Below are positions 8,426 through 17,120 of a DNA stretch of 64,000 nucleotides, piece by piece. The first letter of the stretch is position 1. The number at the start of each line of letters is the position of its first letter. Source of the stretch: Arthrobacter sp. NicSoilC5 (GTDB lineage: Bacteria > Actinomycetota > Actinomycetes > Actinomycetales > Micrococcaceae); assembly GCF_019977395.1 (NCBI RefSeq), contig NZ_AP024660.1, forward strand, positions 3,162,001 to 3,226,000, given 5' to 3'. The notes beneath the pieces were generated by a model. It did not search any database. It saw only the letters and a list, made by a program, of their open reading frames with translations, and was not told the DNA's origin. Position numbers and translations under genes: made by a program.

Positions 8426-9649
8426 ATGAGCACCGCCGAAACTTCCCAAGGCCCCCTGGCCGGGCACATCGTCGTCGACCTCAGCCGGGCGCTGGCCGGA
8501 CCGCACGCCGGCATGATGCTGGCAGACCTCGGTGCCCGCGTCATCAAGGTGGAGAACCCCAGTACGGGCGATGACACCCGGGGTTGGGGCCCGCCCTTCG
8601 TGGGGCCCGAAGACGACCTGCAGTCCACCTACTTCATGTCCTGCAACCGCAACAAGGAATCGATCAGCCTGGACCTGAAGAGCGAAGACGGCCAGGCGGT
8701 GCTCCGCGGGCTCCTGGAGCGGGCGGATGTGGTGATCGAAAACTTCCGGCCCGGGGTCATGGACCGGCTGGGCTTCTCCACCGCGGCGATGCACGCCATC
8801 AACCCGCGCCTGGTGATCCTGTCCATTACCGGCTTTGGCCACGACGGTCCCGAATCCCAGCGCAGCGGCTACGACCAGATTCTCCAGGGTGAGGCCGGGC
8901 TGATGTCCCTGACCGGATCCGGGCCGGATGATCCACAGCGCGTGGGCGTGCCCATTGCCGACCTGCTCTCCGGCATGAACGGGGCGTTCGGCGTCCTGGC
9001 GGCCCTCGTTGAGCGGAACCGGACCGGGCAGGGCAAGGTGGTGCGCACCTCGCTGCTGGCATCCCTGATCGGCGTCCACGCCTTCCAGGGCACCAGGACC
9101 ACCGTTGCGGGTGAGGTTCCGCAGGCCCAGGGCAACCACCACCCCTCCATTGCCCCCTACGGCCTGTTCAACTGCAAGGACGGGAGCGTGCAGATCAGCG
9201 TCGGCAGCGAGAAGCTCTGGCAGTCCTTTGCCGCGGCTTTTGGCCTGGACCCGGCTGCCCCGGGCTTCGCCAGCAACGCCGAAAGGGTGCGGAACCGGGC
9301 GGAGGTGATTGCCGCCGTCGAACGCGCCTTCTCGGAGTACGGTGCGGTGGAGCTGCTGCAAAAGCTGAACGACGCCGGGATCCCCGCAGGCAAGGTGCGC
9401 TCGCTGGACGAGGTGTACGCCTGGGAGCAGGTGGCGTCCCAGGGGCTCGTGGTGGATGTACAGCATCCGCTGCTTGGAAAGGTGAGCCTGCCCGGGCCGC
9501 CGCTGCGGTTCTTCGCGCCTGGCGACGCCGCGGAAACCACCCTGACCGAACACGACGCGCCGCCGCTGCTCGATGAGGACGGGCAGTCGATCCGGGAGTG
9601 GCTCGGGCTCACGACGGCCGGCGCCGCTGCGGCTTCCGGGGCAAAGTAG
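8426..9649 (+). CDS. family III CoA-transferase (CaiB/BaiF type)
   Basis: A 407-residue cytoplasmic enzyme that should move CoA between carboxylic acids. The N-terminus (VVDLSRALAGPHAGMMLADLGA, given here by its core VVDLSRALAGP) and RNKESISLDLK, VVIENFRPGVMDRLG and the GYDQILQGEAG segment are typical. The catalytic Asp is probably the one in GYDQ (residue ~150). Placed between a malonate carrier and a carboxyltransferase, it would activate malonate to malonyl-CoA, perhaps from acetyl-CoA. The stop is one base before the next start, so translation is probably coupled. The acid substrates are inferred from context. Confidence 0.85.
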   Translation: MSTAETSQGPLAGHIVVDLSRALAGPHAGMMLADLGARVIKVENPSTGDDTRGWGPPFVGPEDDLQSTYFMSCNRNKESISLDLKSEDGQAVLRGLLERADVVIENFRPGVMDRLGFSTAAMHAINPRLVILSITGFGHDGPESQRSGYDQILQGEAGLMSLTGSGPDDPQRVGVPIADLLSGMNGAFGVLAALVERNRTGQGKVVRTSLLASLIGVHAFQGTRTTVAGEVPQAQGNHHPSIAPYGLFNCKDGSVQISVGSEKLWQSFAAAFGLDPAAPGFASNAERVRNRAEVIAAVERAFSEYGAVELLQKLNDAGIPAGKVRSLDEVYAWEQVASQGLVVDVQHPLLGKVSLPGPPLRFFAPGDAAETTLTEHDAPPLLDEDGQSIREWLGLTTAGAAAASGAK

Positions 9650-9650
9650 C

Positions 9651-11183
9651 ATGGCGACGGCGGAAAAGGTGCGGCACATGAACGCCACCGAGCTCCTGGA
9701 AACCGTGGTGGACCCGGGCTCCTTTGTCTCCTGGGACACCGAACCCCAACAACCCGCGCTGTCCGGGGAATACGCCGGCGATTTGGCCAGGGCGCGCGAA
9801 CGCAGCGGCGCCGACGAGTCCGTCATCACCGGCGCCGGACTGATCCGCGGCCACAGGGTGGCGCTGATCGTCAGTGAATTCTCCTTCCTTGCCGGCTCGA
9901 TCGGCCACGCGGCGGCGCAAAGGATCGTTGCCGCCGTCGAACGCGCCACTGCTGAAGGGCTCCCGCTCCTGGCCGGTCCCGCGTCCGGCGGGACCCGGAT
10001 GCAGGAAGGGACGCTCGCGTTCCTGTCCATGGTGAAAATCACCGGCGCAGTCCGCGCACACCGGCAGGCCGGCTTTCCCTACCTTGTCTACCTGCGGCAC
10101 CCCACCACCGGCGGCGTGATGGCATCCTGGGGGTCTTTGGGCCACATCAACGTCGCCGAGCCGGGCGCCCTCCTGGGCTTCCTGGGCCCGCGCGTCTACG
10201 AGGCCCTGTACGGCGAAGCGTTCCCGGAGAACGTGCAGGTGGCGGAGAACCTCTTCAGCAAGGGACTGATCGACGGCGTGGTGGAACCCGGCGACCTGGC
10301 CGACCTGGTGGGCCGCGCGCTGGACATCCTGGCGGCGAACGGGGGCGCCGGCGGCGGAACCATGCCGGCGACGGTGCCCGCCCCGCCCGAAACCCTGGAC
10401 ATCAGGCCGTCAACCGCTGATGCCTGGACCTCGATTGGGATTTCACGGCGGCAGCGGCGGCCGGACCTGCGCCAGCTGCTGAAGATCGGCGCCACGGACG
10501 CGTTGCCCCTCAACGGAACCGGGCAGGGGGAAAAGGACCCGGGACTGCTGCTGGCACTGGCCCGCTTTGGCACCCAGCCGTGCATCGTGCTGGGGCATGC
10601 GCGGCCGCTGCGGAAGGACGCCGCCGGCATGGGCCCGGGATCGCTGCGCGAGGCCCGACGCGGCATGAAACTGGCGGAGGAGCTGCGGCTGCCACTGCTC
10701 ACCGTCATTGATACTGCCGGTGCAGCCCTCTCGCAGGAAGCGGAGGAGGGCGGACTTGCCGGGGAAATTGCGCGGTCGCTGTACGAACTGATCGGGCTCG
10801 AATCGCCGTCGGTCTCCGTGCTGCTCGGCCAGGGCGCCGGGGGAGGGGCGCTGGCGTTGCTGCCCGCTGACCGGACCATCGCCGCCCAGCACAGCTGGCT
10901 TTCGCCACTGCCTCCGGAAGGCGCCAGCGCCATTGTGCACCGCACCACCGCGTTCGCGCCCGCCATGGCCCAGGCGCAGGGTGTTGACGTCGCTGCCCTG
11001 TATGCCAGCGGCCTGGTGGACCACATCGTGGATGAGCGGGGTGATGCTTCACTGGAGCCGCGCGATTTCTGCACCCGGATGGCGCGGGCCATCGAGTACG
11101 AACTGGGTTCGGTGGCCAATGTTCCGGTACCTGACCTCGTCGCCGCCCGCGCCCGGAAGTTCGCGAACCTGGGCGCCTTCTGA
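9651..11183 (+). CDS. fused AccD/AccA-like carboxyltransferase; candidate malonyl-CoA decarboxylase
   Basis: A 510-residue protein with two crotonase-fold carboxyltransferase halves. The N-half (about 25-235) resembles AccD without its zinc ribbon: SGGTRMQEGTLAF, HPTTGGVMASWGSLG, INVAEPGALLGFLGPRV. The C-half (about 260-490) resembles AccA: AEELRLPLLTVIDTAGA, GQGAGGGALALL. No biotin carboxylase or biotin carrier is encoded nearby, unlike a real acyl-CoA carboxylase. Malonate decarboxylase subunits MdcD and MdcE are relatives that decarboxylate malonyl thioesters without biotin, so decarboxylation of malonyl-CoA to acetyl-CoA is proposed here. An alternative start is the ATG at 9678. Confidence 0.78.
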   Translation: MATAEKVRHMNATELLETVVDPGSFVSWDTEPQQPALSGEYAGDLARARERSGADESVITGAGLIRGHRVALIVSEFSFLAGSIGHAAAQRIVAAVERATAEGLPLLAGPASGGTRMQEGTLAFLSMVKITGAVRAHRQAGFPYLVYLRHPTTGGVMASWGSLGHINVAEPGALLGFLGPRVYEALYGEAFPENVQVAENLFSKGLIDGVVEPGDLADLVGRALDILAANGGAGGGTMPATVPAPPETLDIRPSTADAWTSIGISRRQRRPDLRQLLKIGATDALPLNGTGQGEKDPGLLLALARFGTQPCIVLGHARPLRKDAAGMGPGSLREARRGMKLAEELRLPLLTVIDTAGAALSQEAEEGGLAGEIARSLYELIGLESPSVSVLLGQGAGGGALALLPADRTIAAQHSWLSPLPPEGASAIVHRTTAFAPAMAQAQGVDVAALYASGLVDHIVDERGDASLEPRDFCTRMARAIEYELGSVANVPVPDLVAARARKFANLGAF

Positions 11184-11195
11184 GGTCGACGGCGG

Positions 11196-11648
11196 CTACC
11201 TGCGTTGCCGGACCCTGTCCCGGTGGGCGTTTGAACGTAGCTGCAGGATGCGCGCGCCGCCCGCCACGGCTACCAGCACGCCGCCGGTCACGGCGGCAAT
11301 GAACAGCGCCATGCCCAGCGGGACGGACCCCTCAAAGCCCAGGAACTTCACCAGGACCAGCTCCTGGTTCTGCAGGATGAAGACGATCAGCAGGATCAGG
11401 AGCACCAGGGCGGCCACAACTGCGGCCCAGATGACGCCAGCGCGGGTGACTTTTCGTTCGGGGCCGGCCCCTGCCGTGGTGGCTGGACCCCTGGCGCCCG
11501 TCGTTTCCGGTACATCCGCCCGGTAAGAGGGTGCGTTGCCGTGCCCCACAGGACGTTCCGCCGGAGTTTCCGGGGGGAGGGGCTGTGCCGTGGCGTGTTC
11601 TGACTCCGGCTGCCTGTCAGGTGTAGGCGTGCTCTGTCCTGCGCTCAT
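11196..11648 (-). CDS. LapA/DUF1049-like two-helix membrane protein
   Basis: A 150-residue protein with a Pro/Glu/Thr-rich cytoplasmic N-terminus (1-68), two transmembrane helices (about 72-95 and 107-130) and a short basic tail. The spacer between the helices, ILQNQELVLVKFLG, is characteristic of the lipopolysaccharide-assembly protein A (DUF1049) family, which also occurs in Gram-positives with unknown role. The start follows a GAGGAC box. A perfect palindrome TAAGCATGCTTA sits 22 bases upstream, a feature shared with katE in this window, hinting at stress control. Confidence 0.8.
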   Translation of the reverse strand: MSAGQSTPTPDRQPESEHATAQPLPPETPAERPVGHGNAPSYRADVPETTGARGPATTAGAGPERKVTRAGVIWAAVVAALVLLILLIVFILQNQELVLVKFLGFEGSVPLGMALFIAAVTGGVLVAVAGGARILQLRSNAHRDRVRQRR

Positions 11649-11669
11649 AGTGTCCTCTTCCCAGAATGC

Positions 11670-11681
11670 TAAGCATGCTTA
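11670..11681. promoter_or_regulatory. palindrome TAAGCATGCTTA upstream of the LapA-like gene
   Basis: A perfect 12-base palindrome 22 bases upstream of the start. Read toward the gene it continues as GCTTAGCATTC, nearly the same as the katE upstream sequence (GCTTAGCTTTC), so it may be a regulator site abutting the -10 region. Confidence 0.5.
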
Positions 11682-11846
11682 CGGTTCAACCATAGACGCC
11701 AGGGTCACCGCAGCACAACGGCCTGAACGACGAGGCGCCGCAGCGGCTGCATTTCGGCGGAGAGTTGCAGGGGGCCGTGGTGCTGGAGGGGTCCCAGCGC
11801 GGTGACCCCTCCAGTGACTCCCGTCCGGGGCATTACTGCCCCGGCG

Positions 11847-12050
11847 TCAGACCCTCTCCTTGCTCTTTTCAGCGGAGGGGGTGCGTGGCGCAGGCGTCCT
11901 GCGCCAGTTGGGGAAGGCCCAGAACGTGAATTCCTGTGCCCTAACCGGCTTCCCGGGATTTTCCGCAGGGGTTTCCGGTTCCGCTTCAGGCCGGCGCTTG
12001 GTTTCTTTCTTTGCGCCCCACCCGAAGTCCTTGCTCGATGCGTAGCACAT
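11847..12050 (-). CDS. small charged protein of unknown function
   Basis: A 67-residue protein starting MCYASSKDFGWGAKK, preceded by GAGGAGGTCTGTG, an almost ideal ribosome binding site 5 bases from the ATG. It is rich in Lys, Glu, Arg and Pro with two Trp residues (TFWAFPNWRR) and no membrane segment. I believe similar MCY-SSKDFGWG proteins occur in other actinobacteria, but cannot check here. No function can be assigned. The spacing to neighbours does not suggest an operon. Confidence 0.6.
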   Translation of the reverse strand: MCYASSKDFGWGAKKETKRRPEAEPETPAENPGKPVRAQEFTFWAFPNWRRTPAPRTPSAEKSKERV

Positions 12051-12225
12051 CACAGACCTCCTCATTGGTGACTGCCCCTTAATCGTCCTCCTGCCTGGCG
12101 CCGGAGTCGAGGGTGCGGCAGCGGGGCACGCGGCAGCGGGTATCAGCGGGTTCGGGCTGTGGGGCAGGAGCGCCGGGGCATCGGGTCTTAGGCAGGGTGC
12201 CGGCGCAGAGTGGCGCCGGGGACTG

Positions 12226-12453
12226 TCAGGTGCCGTTGGCCACGACGTCCTGCGCCTCCTGCGGGCGGTGGAACTCGCAGGGCCCCTGATGGCGGATGGG
12301 CAGGAGGCAGGTCCGGCCCGTCGGCAGGTGGACCAGGGCGCAGCGGCCAGCCATGGCAAGGTCCTCCCTGACGTTGGAGTTGCTGAGGTCCGGCCGTTCC
12401 TCGTCTGGCGTCACGGTGGTTCCGGGGCTGGCGGCAGGGTATTCAGCGTTCAT
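12226..12453 (-). CDS. small Cys/His-containing protein of unknown function
   Basis: A 75-residue protein starting MNAEYPAASPG. GAGGAG lies 9 bases before the ATG at 12453; an in-frame TTG at 12462 is too close to that box. The C-terminal half contains CALVHLPTGRTCLLPIRHQ and then GPCEFHRP, that is three Cys and three His with zinc-binding-like spacing. The N-terminal half is acidic and probably disordered. It lies 175 bases upstream of another small protein gene on the same strand. Possibly a metal-binding or nucleic-acid-associated peptide; this is inference. Confidence 0.6.
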   Translation of the reverse strand: MNAEYPAASPGTTVTPDEERPDLSNSNVREDLAMAGRCALVHLPTGRTCLLPIRHQGPCEFHRPQEAQDVVANGT

Positions 12454-12641
12454 TGTGGGCAACTCCTCGTCAGGCGGAGGGCGGGTGGAGGGTGCTGAAA
12501 CGTGCTTTTCCAGTCTGCGGCCGCGGGGGTTACGGGCGGGTTAACCCGGCGTTATGTTCAGGTCAACAACGTCACCCACGCCGGTGCCTCCCACGGGCTC
12601 CAGCTGGCCTGGAAGCCAAGATCGCCCGGTGCAACTGGCCC

Positions 12642-14048
12642 CTAATACCCCAGTTGCCGCGCCACCTGCAGGAGGAGGGCTTCTGATCCCATGGGGCCCA
12701 CCAGCTGGATTCCCATGGGAAGTCCGCTCCCGGCGGCACCGCCGGTCCAGTGAACAGGGAGGGTGATGGCCGGCAGTCCGCACACATTCACCATCGAGGA
12801 CCATGGCGCGTATTCGCACTGCTTCCGGTAGTCGCCGTCGGCATCCCCCGGCCACTGGGCCGACGGCCAGCGGTCACCGCCGTGGGCGGTGCCGGTGAAC
12901 CAGCCCACCGGCCGCGGCGTCTGTGCCAGCGCCGGCATCAGCATCAGGTCCCACTGCCCGTACTGTGCCAGGGTGTCGTGCTGGAACTGCCGGAGGAATG
13001 CCAAGGCCTCTGCCAGCTTCGCCGGGCTGCGCTGCTGGGCGCGCCGGCGGAAGGTCCGGGTCAGGGGCGCCAGCAGCGCTTCCCGGGACGGGCTGATGCG
13101 GGCAGCGCCCACTCCGGCGGTCCACGCGGTGGTGAAGGCGTCCGGGTAGCGGTTGTCGTAGCGGATGCCGGCGTCAGCAAGGGTATGGCCGGCCTGTTCC
13201 AGGAGGGTTTCGCCGGCCTGGAGCGCGTCCAGGGCCTCCCGGTCCGGCGTGAACGGAAACGTGCTGGACCACGGGCTGTCCAGCGTGACGCCGATCCGCA
13301 GCCGGGGTGGCTCCTGCGTGATCGCCGAAAGGTATTGGTTCCCTGGTGCCAGGACGTCCATCATCAGTGCTGCGTCCTCCGCGCTCCTCGCGAGGGGGCC
13401 TGGCGCCACCAGCCGTGCAGGGTCGCCGGTACTTTCCCCGGCGGCCACCACCCCGCGGCCGGGCTTGAGCCCCACCAGGCCACAGGCGGCTGCGGGTATG
13501 CGGACTGATCCACCGCCGTCGGTTCCGGGGGCAAAAGGCAGCAGTCCTGCGGCCACAGCGGCTGCGCTGCCGCCGGAGGACCCTCCCGAACTCCTGCTGG
13601 GTGCATGGGGATTGCGCGACGGCGGTGCGATGCGGTTCTCGCTGTAGGCCGTCAGTCCGAATTCGGGCACCTGGGTCTTGCCCAGCGAAATGGCGCCGGC
13701 ATCCTTGAACAGGGCCACGAGGGGAGCATCTGCGGGGGCTGGTTTGTGGTCCAGGGCGGCACTGCCGTGCGTGGTCACCACCCCCGCCACATCAGTGAGG
13801 TCCTTGAACGCAACCGGCATGCCATGCAGCAGGGGCAGGTCATCGGCCTCCGAGCGGGAGCGCAGGGCATCCGCCGCCCGGGCCTGCGCCATGGCCTGGT
13901 CCGCCGTCACTGTAATAAAGGCGCCCAGAAGGGGGTTTTGGCTACCGATCCGGTCCAGGAAGTGGGAAGTGGCGTCCGTGGAGGACACCGCTCCGCTGCG
14001 AAGGAGGTCCCGCAGGGCCAGCGCCGGGAGATCGTGAAGTTCAGTCAC
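12642..14048 (-). CDS. amidase-signature hydrolase
   Basis: A 468-residue cytoplasmic hydrolase that should cleave a carboxamide. The Ser-cisSer-Lys triad is intact: Lys82 in MPVAFKDL, the glycine/serine loop GGSSGGSAAA with Ser157, and the nucleophile Ser181 in DGGGSVRIPA. It starts with a GTG at 14048 in MTELHDLPALALRDLL. It stands alone, between a small protein gene and the divergent rhodanese gene, so the substrate cannot be inferred. It is distinct from the allophanate hydrolase near 59 kb, which shares the amidase fold. Confidence 0.88.
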   Translation of the reverse strand: MTELHDLPALALRDLLRSGAVSSTDATSHFLDRIGSQNPLLGAFITVTADQAMAQARAADALRSRSEADDLPLLHGMPVAFKDLTDVAGVVTTHGSAALDHKPAPADAPLVALFKDAGAISLGKTQVPEFGLTAYSENRIAPPSRNPHAPSRSSGGSSGGSAAAVAAGLLPFAPGTDGGGSVRIPAAACGLVGLKPGRGVVAAGESTGDPARLVAPGPLARSAEDAALMMDVLAPGNQYLSAITQEPPRLRIGVTLDSPWSSTFPFTPDREALDALQAGETLLEQAGHTLADAGIRYDNRYPDAFTTAWTAGVGAARISPSREALLAPLTRTFRRRAQQRSPAKLAEALAFLRQFQHDTLAQYGQWDLMLMPALAQTPRPVGWFTGTAHGGDRWPSAQWPGDADGDYRKQCEYAPWSSMVNVCGLPAITLPVHWTGGAAGSGLPMGIQLVGPMGSEALLLQVARQLGY

Positions 14049-14268
14049 GATGGCACCCCCGGTGGCATCTCCCCGGCTGCGGCCCGGCGCTCCGGCCTGG
14101 ACATGCCGGTGGCGCGGGAAGGGCTGTCAGCTGCTGGGACATGGAAACCTCCTGGGCCTTCACCAGCCTAACCTGCAGCCTTTTCCGCTGTGATCCGGGC
14201 GAAGCGGGGCGGAAGGGCTAGGCTTAAACCTGACTTTGATCCGCCAGATCCGCCAAGACAGGACTCCG

Positions 14269-14595
14269 ATGAGCGATTTCGATACCGTCCCCGTCCATGA
14301 CGTCCCCGCAGACGCCGTGATCCTGGACGTCCGGGAGGATTACGAGTGGGTTGCCGGCCACGCTGAAGGCGCTGTCCATATTCCCATGGACCAGATTCCG
14401 GCCCGCCTGGGCGAACTCGACCCGGACGAGGACGTCTACGTCATTTGCCGCACGGGCGGCCGCTCCTTCCGCGTTGCCCAATGGCTTACGGGCCAGGGGT
14501 ATACAGCCATTAACGTGTCCGGCGGAATGGACCAGTGGCTCGAATCCGGCAAGCCCCTCGTCTCGGACAACGGTCTCAAGCCCCTGGTCCTTTAG
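14269..14595 (+). CDS. single-domain rhodanese-like protein
   Basis: A 108-residue protein with one rhodanese domain. The active-site loop CRTGGRS carries Cys60 at the expected place after VYVI, preceded by VILDVREDYEWVAGHAEGA (shown in part). It may carry sulfur as a persulfide; the physiological partner is unknown. Its TAG stop overlaps the GTG start of prephenate dehydratase in TAGTG, so the two are probably co-translated. That is context only and does not imply a role in phenylalanine synthesis. Confidence 0.87.
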   Translation: MSDFDTVPVHDVPADAVILDVREDYEWVAGHAEGAVHIPMDQIPARLGELDPDEDVYVICRTGGRSFRVAQWLTGQGYTAINVSGGMDQWLESGKPLVSDNGLKPLVL

Positions 14596-15575
14596 TGGGC
14601 GGCACGTCCCGCACCTACGCCTTCCTGGGCCCCGAAGGCACCTTCACCGAGGCTGCCCTGCTGCAGGTGCCTGACGCCGCCCAGGCTGTCCGGGTGCCGG
14701 CGTCGAACGTCAACGCTGCCCTGGACAAGGTCCGCGACGGTTCGGCAGACGCCGCCATGGTCCCTATCGAAAACTCGGTGGAGGGCGGCGTCACCGCCAC
14801 GCTGGACGCCATCGCCACCGGCCAGGAACTGCGGATCATCCGCGAAGTCCTGGTTCCCATCAGCTTTGTCCTGGTAGCCCGGCCCGGCGTGCGGTTGGAG
14901 GATGTGCGGCGGGTATCCACCCACGGTCATGCGTGGGCGCAGTGCAGGCTGTGGATGGACCGGAATATACCGGATGCGGAATACGTCCCCGGCTCCTCGA
15001 CTGCCGCCTCGGCCCTGGGATTGCTGGATGGGAACTGTCACTACGACGCGGCGATCTGCGCACCGCTGGTGGCCAGGGAGCATCCAGGGCTGTCGGTCCT
15101 GGCGGAGAATATCGGGGACAACCCCGGTGCGGTGACGCGCTTCATCCTGGTCAGCCGGCCTGAGCCGCTGCCGGAGCGCACCGGCGCGGACAAAACCACC
15201 GTCGTGGTCCCGCTTCCGGAGGACCGGCCGGGCGCCCTGATGGAGATCCTGGACCAGTTCGCCAGCCGCGGCGTCAACCTCAGCAGGATTGAATCCCGCC
15301 CCACAGGCCAGTACCTGGGCCACTACTTTTTCAGCATCGACGCCGATGGCCACGTCGGCGAAGCGAGGGTCGCTGACGCGCTGGCGGGTCTGCACCGCAT
15401 CAGTCCAAGCACCCGTTTCCTGGGCTCGTATGCCAGGGCTGACCGGCAGGCCACGCTGGTCCCCGCACATACCTCCGATGAAGCTTTCGCAGCGGCCCGG
15501 ACGTGGGTGCAATCCATACTCGCCGCGGAATCCACCGCAGGTGAAAGCGGTTCCGGGGCTTCGCCCAAAGCGTAG
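14595..15575 (+). CDS. pheA: prephenate dehydratase
   Basis: Converts prephenate to phenylpyruvate in phenylalanine biosynthesis. The protein is 326 residues. The catalytic domain (7-190) begins YAFLGPEGTFTEAAL and includes PIENSVEGGV and the conserved TRF segment (AVTRFILVSRP). A C-terminal ACT domain (about 205-285) with LSRIESRPTG should bind phenylalanine for feedback inhibition. The GTG at 14595 shares its G with the rhodanese stop codon. A further upstream GTG would only add out-of-family residues. A hydrophilic tail of ~40 residues follows the ACT domain. Confidence 0.94.
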   Translation: MGGTSRTYAFLGPEGTFTEAALLQVPDAAQAVRVPASNVNAALDKVRDGSADAAMVPIENSVEGGVTATLDAIATGQELRIIREVLVPISFVLVARPGVRLEDVRRVSTHGHAWAQCRLWMDRNIPDAEYVPGSSTAASALGLLDGNCHYDAAICAPLVAREHPGLSVLAENIGDNPGAVTRFILVSRPEPLPERTGADKTTVVVPLPEDRPGALMEILDQFASRGVNLSRIESRPTGQYLGHYFFSIDADGHVGEARVADALAGLHRISPSTRFLGSYARADRQATLVPAHTSDEAFAAARTWVQSILAAESTAGESGSGASPKA

Positions 15576-15669
15576 GTAAATGCCTTCCGAAGTACTTCCG
15601 TGGGGTGTTGACAATGCGTATGCTTGCCTGATCCACACGGGGTATGGCCCCTGACGAAGGGAGCGGGTC

Positions 15670-15894
15670 ATGACCAGCAGCACTGACAACGACGGCCAGG
15701 GGATGATCGTCAATCCCAAGCCCACGGGAGATAACCAGGACTGGGACGGGGACGACGCCGACCGTGCTGACCGCCTGCGCTTCGAAGAGGAGCAGGCGAT
15801 GATCCGCGAGCAGTCCGAAGCCCATGCTGCTGCCAAACAAGCCCATGCGGACGCGAAAGCTGCTGCTGAGGCAGAGAAGAAGTCCGGGGCCTGA
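15670..15894 (+). CDS. small Ala/Glu-rich protein of unknown function
   Basis: A 74-residue soluble protein with a Gly/Asp-rich first half and an alanine/glutamate/lysine-rich second half likely to form one amphipathic helix (RFEEEQAMIREQSEAHAAAK). GAAGGGAGCGGGTC gives a good ribosome binding site. A TTGACA hexamer lies at 15608-15613 upstream. There is no recognised domain. The gene ends 52 bases before the end of the convergent lipid kinase gene. Confidence 0.65.
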   Translation: MTSSTDNDGQGMIVNPKPTGDNQDWDGDDADRADRLRFEEEQAMIREQSEAHAAAKQAHADAKAAAEAEKKSGA

Positions 15895-15946
15895 CGGCGC
15901 CAACTACTGATTCAGGGCCGCATCGCGGCACCGCTTCAGCCGTCCG

Positions 15947-17044
15947 CTACCGTGCGGCGTGTGCGCTTCCATGCACGGGACCGCTGTCCTGTACCTGTCC
16001 TTTGACCCTGACCAGGAGTGACCGGGGCTCCACCCGGACCGTGAGCTGCGTGGCTTCCCCCGCCGTGTCGCCGTCGAGCTGTGTGGGCATGGGTTCGGGG
16101 CACTTGATGACCACCTTGACTGACCGGTAGACGGTCATGATGGGCAGCTTTCCGCTGTGCTTGAACATGATCTTCACGTACATCAGCAGCCAGCCCAGGG
16201 CGCTGCGGGGGCTCATGACCACGACGTCGAGCATGCCGTCGTCGATCATGGCCTGCGGGATGAAATCAATGCCGCCGGGGACCAGCCCACAGTTGGCGAA
16301 AAGCACGCTCCGGATGTTCCGGACCTGCTCCGGGTTGTCATCCAGGGCGATGGAGACCTTCTTGCGCCGGCCCGGAAGGTGGCGCACGCCGGCCTCGGTG
16401 TAGGCGAGCCAGCCCACGGCCTTCTTCAGCCCCGCGTTTGTGTCGGCCAGGACTTCGGCGTCCATGCCGATACCGGCGATCACCAGGAAGACGTGCTCCG
16501 AGTAATGGCCTGTGCGGGAGTTCTCGATGGCCATCCGGGCGGTGTCGATGTACCGTTGGCGGCCGAAAAGGGCTGTCTGGACGTTGCTGTGGAGGTCGTT
16601 CACATCCAGGTCCACGTTCCGGGCCAGCAGGTTTCCCGTGCCCAGCGGAATCAGGCCCATGGCAACACCGGTGTGCGCGAGGGCCTCAGCCACCACGCGG
16701 ACGGTGCCGTCGCCACCGCCCACCAGGACGACGTCGGGCTTTCCCGCCAACGCAGCCTGCATCTGCGAAAAGCCCGGGTCCTCCGCCGTCGTCTCGAAAA
16801 AGACCGGTTCCTCCCAGCCGGCGGCCAGGCAGGCCCTGTGGATCATCCCCCTGGCTTCGTCGGCCCGCGCCTTGATGGGATTCAGGACCACGGCCACGCG
16901 CTGTCGCGCCAGCCCTGAGTCGTAGGCTTCGCCGGCCACGGCGCTGCGCACATGCAGGGCTTTGAGGCGGCGCACCCCCCACCAGCTGGACGTGGCGAAG
17001 GCAAGCGCCACCGCAATCAGCAGGTAGAGAATCCAGTCGCTCAT
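15947..17044 (-). CDS. diacylglycerol/sphingosine-kinase-family lipid kinase
   Basis: A 365-residue protein with an N-terminal membrane helix (WILYLLIAVALAFATSSWW) and a DAGK catalytic domain from about residue 47. The nucleotide-binding GGGDGTVR and the LGTGNLLARN motif are intact. It should phosphorylate a membrane lipid such as diacylglycerol, probably at the inner leaflet. The C-terminal domain includes GIDFIPQAMIDDGMLDVVV. It is divergent from serS with 88 bases between the starts. The lipid substrate is not determined. Confidence 0.87.
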   Translation of the reverse strand: MSDWILYLLIAVALAFATSSWWGVRRLKALHVRSAVAGEAYDSGLARQRVAVVLNPIKARADEARGMIHRACLAAGWEEPVFFETTAEDPGFSQMQAALAGKPDVVLVGGGDGTVRVVAEALAHTGVAMGLIPLGTGNLLARNVDLDVNDLHSNVQTALFGRQRYIDTARMAIENSRTGHYSEHVFLVIAGIGMDAEVLADTNAGLKKAVGWLAYTEAGVRHLPGRRKKVSIALDDNPEQVRNIRSVLFANCGLVPGGIDFIPQAMIDDGMLDVVVMSPRSALGWLLMYVKIMFKHSGKLPIMTVYRSVKVVIKCPEPMPTQLDGDTAGEATQLTVRVEPRSLLVRVKGQVQDSGPVHGSAHAAR

Positions 17045-17096
17045 GGTGCTTCAACAGTAGCCCGGCGCACGGCGGGGGACCGCACGGGGCCGCGCG

Positions 17097-17107
17097 CCCG
17101 CCGTCGT
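17097..17107 (-). repeat. intergenic 11-mer ACGACGGCGGG, copy 3
   Basis: Exact copy on the minus strand, between the starts of the lipid kinase gene and serS, 53 bases upstream of the kinase ATG. Confidence 0.5.
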
Positions 17108-17120
17108 GCACTGAATTGGA

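Noticed and set aside
9651..11183. Housekeeping acetyl-CoA carboxylase beta/alpha subunit
   Set aside because: No zinc ribbon and no biotin carboxylase or biotin carrier gene nearby; linkage to a malonate carrier and CoA-transferase fits catabolism better, though carboxylase function is not excluded.
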